A stretch of DNA of 48,058 nt. Origin: an uncultured Bacteroides sp. (lineage in GTDB: Bacteria > Bacteroidota > Bacteroidia > Bacteroidales > Bacteroidaceae). The stretch lies in contig CAMTOQ010000022.1 in NCBI GenBank assembly GCA_947074205.1, positions 1 to 48,058 on the forward strand, written 5' to 3'. A program made the translations under genes and the position numbers. The notes beneath the pieces are model-generated. The model did not search any database and was not told the origin of the DNA. It saw nothing but the letters and a program-made list of their open reading frames with translations. Position 1 is the stretch's first letter. Each line of letters opens with the position of its first letter. Shown here in pieces: positions 43,701-48,058 of this stretch.

Positions 43701-46517
43701 GTGCAAGAAGAAGAGATTATTATTAAAGATTTAGATGGCAAAGTCATTACAAGCTATGAGATTGGTTGTACCGCCACTGGTTCATTGATAGAAAACTTTA
43801 CTGCTACGCTATCGGTACCCGATAATAATGGCGACCGCCACACATTTGATAATGTCAACTTCAGTTGGTACCTCAATGATGTGATGAGTATAGAACTGAA
43901 AGACGCCCTTTATCATTTGTGGATGACTTACCCTTCTCTTACAGGGAAAGGTTCTAGTATTGATTGGAGCAAAATTGTAGCCAGCGGTAGTTTGACAGCA
44001 GGTGATATAGCACTACTGATGGCCAATAAAGATTACTTAATTATCAATACACGACAGTTAAACAATATTACTTTGATAGAAGGTGCCAATACCTATACTG
44101 CTATTGCCTTGGCTACAACTCTTCCTATCAATGGCACTGATGTTACACTTTGCGACGGTTTCTTGAGAGTCAACATTAATGTAGTAGCCGTTGGTGCTCC
44201 CAAAATATACTTAGGTTTTGCAGATGCTGATAAAGAGTCTACTGTATTGCGAATGGGTTTAGGACAGTTCAAAGAAATGAAGGAGGGTAAAAGCCTATTG
44301 GTACCAATTAAGGACTACTCTAATGGTGCAGCTATCAGACCTGACAAACAGGGAAGTTTGTTGATGGTGGGAGATCATTATCTCAACCTAATTGCTACGA
44401 ATGATCCTACAATCGATCCTCAAGATCTTGTGGCTCCCTATGCCTACGGTATTGCCAATCTTACTGAACTCAAAACGCTAAAGAATACTACTGAATATAG
44501 TGCCTTATTCTCTTTTTTCGGATCAGGTTTATCTACTTTCAACCCACATGAAGGGTATTGGTATAAAGTTCGGTTTGAGTTTCAAAATGAGGATATTGTA
44601 GGTAATACATGCCAAAACTCTGTTACCTTTACCATTAAGATAGTGCCTGAATACCTCACCTTTACAGGTGCGGGTGGCAACTGGAGCAATGATGAAAACT
44701 GGATACGTACACCTCAGGCAGTGCTCTATAAAGATGTAGAGAATCAGAATTCAGATAGTTACACCGACTATGCGGAACCTCTTCTCCATCAAGGCTATGT
44801 GCCTATGAAGTTTACCAAAGTTACCGTGACAGCCGATGCAGAGCCTTTGCTCTACCCTGTGACTATCTCGGCTACAACGAATGTGTTAGATTTAACTAAG
44901 CCTGAATCTATGTCACAAGATGCTACAACAGACATCGAATATGACATGCTAGTGAAGGAGCTTCCACCCGCAACGAGTTATAGTTGTGAGAAATTCTACA
45001 CCAACACGTGCGACCAGATCTACTTCAAACCCGCTGCCGAGCTGTACAACCAGCATCTGTTGACCTACAACAAAGCTTGGGTAGATATAGAGCTCGATGC
45101 CAACCGTTGGTATATGCTAGCCTCGCCGTTGCAAGGTGTGGTGGCAGGGGATATGTATCTGCCTCTAGTTAGTCGGCGTCAAGAGACTGAGGCCTTTAAA
45201 GATATCACGTTCGATACAGACTTGGTGTTGCACAACCGCTCGTTGATGCCTGTGTATCAGCGCAGCTGGGATAAGAGCAGCTCGTTGGTATATAAACCCG
45301 ATAACAGCACATATGATGCCTATATCGCCACCAAGGCCACTTGGAGTCATGTGTACAATGATGTGGCGGTGGACTACAGTCAGCAAGGATTCTCTATCAA
45401 AGCTGATAAAAAAGACGGTATGGGTAAAGTGTTGTTCCGTCTGCCTAAAAATGACACTCAATATCGTTACTATAAATATGATGATGTGACAAATAATATT
45501 ACAAGTACGCCTAATACGACTACTATTAGTCGCACCAATGCCTATAAGCTACGAGCTGATAAGGATAACAGTGGTGAAGTGACTGTTTCACTCCTCAATC
45601 ATAATCATGGTGAGTTATATCTTCTTTCTAATCCCTACATGGCATCGCTCGATATGGCTCAATTCTTCGCCACAAATACGAATCTCGAAACTAAGTATTG
45701 GTTAGTCGATGCTAATGAGCAACGTAGCTATGTAGAGGGTGCGCTAGGCTATGTAGCACCTCTGCAATCGTTCTTGGTAAAGAAGAATACCGGCTCTGTT
45801 GTAGCGAATGCTAGCTTCACCCCTGCGATGACAGTGGTAAAGAGTCCTACTGCTGGAGGAGTGCTCACCCGCACGATGAGCGAAATACCGCAGTTGAGGC
45901 TAATAGCCCACCGCGATGGTGCCAAGAGTACAGCCATGGTGATGCAACACCCCGAAGCTAGTGACGAATTTGCCGACCACGAAGATGCCGAGGCACTGTT
46001 TGACAGCAACCTATCGGACATCCCAACTATCTACACCGTAGCAGGGCAACAGGTGGTGGCTATCAATCAAGTGAACCAGTTGGGCACTTTGCCGCTGGGT
46101 ATTTATAGCGGCAGCAATGCTACTGTAGATGTAGAGGTGGCAGGCGTAGAGAGTCTTGACGTGCCTATCTATCTATACGATGCGATGGAGGGCACTCGGG
46201 TAGAGTTGCACTCGGGTGATGTACTAGCTATGCCGGGCAATACGGCCGGTCGTTACTATCTGATGACCGAAGAATTGATGGAGCTAGATGTAGCTTCTGA
46301 TTTGAATGTATTCGTCAAAGATAGCCGTGCTTATATAGAGGCTCGTGGTCAGCTCACTATCGATCAAGTGACGGTTTACGACTCTGGTGGTCAAGTGGTA
46401 GAGTATATTGAGGCCGACCATCAACCCACTTGCGAAGTGCCATTGCCTGCACGTGGAGTCTATGTGCTACGTATCGTCACCAATGAAGGTACAATGATGC
46501 AGAAGGTGATGAATTGA
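40752..46517 (+). CDS. Giant secreted surface protein (1921 aa), probable fibre tip/adhesin
   Basis: Begins with a signal peptide (about residues 1-31, VVFGQ); no lipobox is seen. An ATG two codons later is an equally good start. I do not recognise most of it. Residues about 570-850 resemble a jelly-roll/lectin-like module (YGYFMYTDASDESRPLASF, then YAIDDIRMFI). Near residue 1310 there is GGNWSNDENWIRT, a phrase common in secreted Bacteroidetes adhesins. The last about 75 residues (VTVYDSGGQVV, then PARGVYVLRIVTNEGT and QKVMN) resemble a type IX secretion sorting domain. Position at the end of the fimbria run suggests a tip adhesin, analogous in place to P. gingivalis Mfa5, though I see no von Willebrand A domain. 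The interior is much more AT-rich than the 3' end. Confidence 0.72.
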   Translation: MIMKTKRNYIVRVLLLVLVMSWSWSGVVFGQTAATTGLSLSNFPSDGIVKQTVSYAEAGNTLNIDLSSQLQEITNTLNSLNNTNVSTYDILRNLYLRWYIINTTNNNIIDIANTAWSINGVQSYFNYRLYNSKHLVYNANHAEAWIIRDNYTSDEVLKIAVTKPTSELWSNYKVICCLTNDLSGINPNNINTYDQGNNFQGTLTQEPNNLKMKFEITLGLMSTLPLKHNYRPGDSPWNTLYTTDQVEGGEGPRYQKTAKWTYNVYVMPKEEVNLILPLQDLVADNGTIRGGNSKADGSSTEPHAYYRWYDYKTDLKHTKTSIYRGTALKDYSWGYWLYNYTQKATDSGYDSPICSDIGVIKYTASDSDTFEDVVACDVSDYHDYSFDENGFKEPTITIRYIFNIRPASEQAVKIKEGFKTWSFLENNGYVTLNCRDNNTEFTLRAEERLPSDYHFYPLNNGVTNVETLTDSDFNTSTILAGKTIVWYVRYNGAIVLTRIASTKKNQRFFTFKRNELTGIPDNSDFEVFAYVVKDDVTGTPELGSIRQKGAPINYNVCKFASHRATLTHDEVYNNDTYKYRTYDFLNSRYQLAGEINFDGDGENCDNYDYSEPSEYTNMRYYPQDIENSSYGFVYPSLSSIKTPFYSLTWSRAKSPVHGEYGYYKTANIDGISRTDQGYNWWYTQEGTEFPNQGNFPHFYDRTYHTSGGTKYGYFMYTDASDESRPLASFDVVTKLCAGSALIFTGWIADLTGGDMGVIKPQVMFKIYGVDDDGKATLLQSMLSEVVPGVAQWRQFYADIILQPKDVNIDYEIYRVAIDNYSKGTDGADYAIDDIRMFIKTSEVEIMQEKTYCEDETTKIKIDIGYDEIVTKLGLQSTETIDLRYYLVDEDDVKIELGKDSDNQPVYELTDELNGDYVADILARPTKYEVRNSINYFILQDRLQLNLDPSKNYYLMVDYKRKNSQSWKLSKRGDICSIVSNPFKVQEEEIIIKDLDGKVITSYEIGCTATGSLIENFTATLSVPDNNGDRHTFDNVNFSWYLNDVMSIELKDALYHLWMTYPSLTGKGSSIDWSKIVASGSLTAGDIALLMANKDYLIINTRQLNNITLIEGANTYTAIALATTLPINGTDVTLCDGFLRVNINVVAVGAPKIYLGFADADKESTVLRMGLGQFKEMKEGKSLLVPIKDYSNGAAIRPDKQGSLLMVGDHYLNLIATNDPTIDPQDLVAPYAYGIANLTELKTLKNTTEYSALFSFFGSGLSTFNPHEGYWYKVRFEFQNEDIVGNTCQNSVTFTIKIVPEYLTFTGAGGNWSNDENWIRTPQAVLYKDVENQNSDSYTDYAEPLLHQGYVPMKFTKVTVTADAEPLLYPVTISATTNVLDLTKPESMSQDATTDIEYDMLVKELPPATSYSCEKFYTNTCDQIYFKPAAELYNQHLLTYNKAWVDIELDANRWYMLASPLQGVVAGDMYLPLVSRRQETEAFKDITFDTDLVLHNRSLMPVYQRSWDKSSSLVYKPDNSTYDAYIATKATWSHVYNDVAVDYSQQGFSIKADKKDGMGKVLFRLPKNDTQYRYYKYDDVTNNITSTPNTTTISRTNAYKLRADKDNSGEVTVSLLNHNHGELYLLSNPYMASLDMAQFFATNTNLETKYWLVDANEQRSYVEGALGYVAPLQSFLVKKNTGSVVANASFTPAMTVVKSPTAGGVLTRTMSEIPQLRLIAHRDGAKSTAMVMQHPEASDEFADHEDAEALFDSNLSDIPTIYTVAGQQVVAINQVNQLGTLPLGIYSGSNATVDVEVAGVESLDVPIYLYDAMEGTRVELHSGDVLAMPGNTAGRYYLMTEELMELDVASDLNVFVKDSRAYIEARGQLTIDQVTVYDSGGQVVEYIEADHQPTCEVPLPARGVYVLRIVTNEGTMMQKVMN

Positions 46518-46606
46518 CTATCATTTCTTAACAACTAATTGCTATTTTTTACATCGTTGGTGTCACTATCTACCCTCTAAAAGAGGTCAATCTGCAAAAA
46601 AATCGC

Positions 46607-46614
46607 TTACTTTG
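46607..46614 (+). promoter_or_regulatory. Weak candidate -7 element for glycyl-tRNA synthetase
   Basis: TTACTTTG, followed by C, is close to TAnnTTTG and lies about 75 nt before the ATG. A 5-bp hairpin CCTCT-aaa-AGAGG (46574-46586) precedes it and could mark the end of the surface-protein operon. Confidence 0.3.
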
Positions 46615-46688
46615 CGAATTGTTTCGCCGTCTGATAATCAGGGCGCTACTTACTAATAAGAATTTAACGAAAATAGATAGATAGAACA

Positions 46689-48058
46689 ATGGCACAAGAA
46701 GATGTTTTTAAGAAGATTGTATCGCACTGTAAGGAGTACGGATTTGTCTTTCCTTCGAGCGAGATTTATGATGGACTAGGCGCTGTATATGACTACGGTC
46801 AGATGGGCGTTGAACTAAAAAACAACATCAAGAAATATTGGTGGGACAGCATGGTGTTGCTTCACGAGAATATCGTGGGTATCGACTCGGCTATCTTTAT
46901 GCACCCCACTATCTGGAAAGCATCGGGACACGTTGACGCATTCAACGACCCTTTGATTGACAACAAAGATTCTAAGAAACGCTATCGTGCTGACGTGTTG
47001 ATCGAAGATCAGCTTGCTAAGATTGACGATAAAATCAATAAAGAAGTGGCGAAGGCTGCTAAACGCTTTGGCGAGTCGTTTGATGAGGCTCAGTTTAGAG
47101 CTACCAACCCTCGTGTGCTAGACAACCAAGCGAAGCGCGAAGCTCTTCACGCTCGTTTTGCACAAGCGTTGAACGATAGCAACTTGGACGAGTTGCGTCA
47201 AATCATCGTTGACGAAGAGATTGCTTGCCCTATCTCGGGTACTAAGAACTGGACAGAAGTACGTCAGTTCAACTTGATGTTCTCTACCGATATGGGTTCT
47301 ACTGCCGATGGTGCAATGAAAATCTACCTTCGTCCAGAGACTGCTCAAGGTATCTTTGTGAACTACCTTAACGTACAAAAGACTGGCCGTATGAAGATCC
47401 CTTTTGGTATCGCTCAAATTGGTAAGGCTTTCCGTAACGAGATCGTAGCACGTCAGTTCATCTTCCGTATGCGTGAGTTCGAACAAATGGAAATGCAATT
47501 CTTTGTGAAACCTGGTACAGAACTTGACTGGTTTGCTAAGTGGAAAGCATTGCGTTTGCAATGGCACGAAAACCTAGGTTTCGGTGCTGATCACTACCGT
47601 TACCACGATCACGATAAATTAGCTCACTACGCTAATGCGGCTACCGATATCGAATTCTTGATGCCATTTGGTTTCAAAGAAGTAGAAGGTATCCACTCGC
47701 GTACTGACTTTGACTTGTCTCAACACGAACAATACTCGGGTAAGAACATTAAATACTTTGATCCTGAGATCAACGAATCGTATGTGCCTTACGTTATCGA
47801 AACTTCGATTGGTGTAGACCGTATGTTCCTAAGCATCCTAAGTGCATCTTACTGCGAAGAGAAACTAGAAGGTGGCGATACTCGTGTGGTATTGAAGTTG
47901 CCTGCTGCTCTTGCACCGGTGAAGTTGACTGTGATGCCTTTGGTGAAGAAAGATGGTCTTCCAGAAAAAGCTCGCGAAATTATCGACGGCTTGAAGTTCC
48001 AATTCCACTGCCAATACGATGAGAAAGATAGTATCGGTAAGCGCTACCGTCGTCAAGA
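46689..48058 (+). CDS. glyQS: Glycyl-tRNA synthetase, single-chain class II (3' end outside window)
   Basis: An open frame from the ATG at 46689 to the right edge, 456 codons and still open. It begins MAQEDVFKKIVSHCKEYGF and contains the class II alpha2-type GlyRS stretches SSEIYDGLGAVYDYGQMG, RPETAQGIFVNYLNV (about residue 216), FGIAQIGKAFRNEI, FRMREFEQMEMQFF (motif 2 region) and ETSIGVDRMFLSIL (motif 3). The start of the anticodon-binding domain (VKLTVMPLVKKDGLPEKA) is reached before the edge. It charges tRNA-Gly. It is the dimeric eukaryote/archaea-like form, not the bacterial GlyQ/GlyS tetramer, as usual in Bacteroidetes. Confidence 0.96.
   Translation, partial: MAQEDVFKKIVSHCKEYGFVFPSSEIYDGLGAVYDYGQMGVELKNNIKKYWWDSMVLLHENIVGIDSAIFMHPTIWKASGHVDAFNDPLIDNKDSKKRYRADVLIEDQLAKIDDKINKEVAKAAKRFGESFDEAQFRATNPRVLDNQAKREALHARFAQALNDSNLDELRQIIVDEEIACPISGTKNWTEVRQFNLMFSTDMGSTADGAMKIYLRPETAQGIFVNYLNVQKTGRMKIPFGIAQIGKAFRNEIVARQFIFRMREFEQMEMQFFVKPGTELDWFAKWKALRLQWHENLGFGADHYRYHDHDKLAHYANAATDIEFLMPFGFKEVEGIHSRTDFDLSQHEQYSGKNIKYFDPEINESYVPYVIETSIGVDRMFLSILSASYCEEKLEGGDTRVVLKLPAALAPVKLTVMPLVKKDGLPEKAREIIDGLKFQFHCQYDEKDSIGKRYRRQ

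Noticed and set aside
46518..46688. T-box or glycine riboswitch before glycyl-tRNA synthetase
   Set aside because: The spacer is 171 bp, shows only a 5-bp hairpin and contains no recognisable T-box sequence or tandem glycine aptamer; T-boxes are also not typical of Bacteroidetes.

Overview
The window looks like chromosomal DNA of a Bacteroidales bacterium (Bacteroides-like). The evidence is a SusC/SusD pair inside a polysaccharide utilisation locus, Mfa/FimA-type lipoprotein pilins with DUF3575 and DUF3868 partners, several exact TAnnTTTG-type -7 elements, almost no strong Shine-Dalgarno sites, and single-chain glycyl-tRNA synthetase. Nothing here identifies the species.

Region 1 (1-12.7 kb) is a fructan (levan-type) utilisation locus. 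A truncated periplasmic sugar-binding protein, probably the sensor end of a hybrid two-component regulator, lies beside a leftward operon of exo-acting GH32 enzyme, MFS sugar permease and PfkB fructokinase. A divergent rightward operon encodes SusC, SusD, a surface glycan-binding lipoprotein and a lipoprotein GH32 of endo-levanase type. Together they would cut fructan at the surface, import oligosaccharides, release fructose in the periplasm, carry it inward and phosphorylate it.

Region 2 (13-26 kb) is housekeeping. A tightly packed rightward set holds pdxJ, exbB, exbD, tonB, a DJ-1 protein, ispD and recG. It is followed by ndk with a LysM/M23 peptidase, and then by a DUF1599 protein, a DoxX/MauE-like membrane protein, tpiA and a SPOR protein. 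A convergent dnaG comes next. An approximately 0.6-kb gene-free stretch (26.05-26.67 kb) is full of short palindromes and diverged direct repeats.

Region 3 (26.6-30.85 kb) is a leftward operon for phenylalanine and tyrosine: pheA, an aminotransferase, a DAHP synthase-chorismate mutase fusion and a prephenate dehydrogenase. Upstream of pheA I find a complete candidate transcription attenuator: an exact -7 promoter element, a 28-codon leader peptide with 11 Phe/Tyr codons among 13 consecutive positions, an intrinsic terminator just before pheA, and an antiterminator segment inside the leader ORF. This is the most striking unlisted feature of the window.

Region 4 (30.9-46.5 kb) is a surface fimbria/adhesin locus. 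A leftward OmpA-like/DUF3575 gene is separated by an 809-bp AT-rich spacer from a rightward run of DUF3575, DUF3868, Mfa1-like pilin, Mfa2/FimB-like anchor, two further lipoprotein pilin-like subunits and a 1921-residue secreted protein. The last ends in a domain resembling a type IX secretion C-terminal signal. Base composition changes sharply between and within these genes. The window ends inside glycyl-tRNA synthetase.
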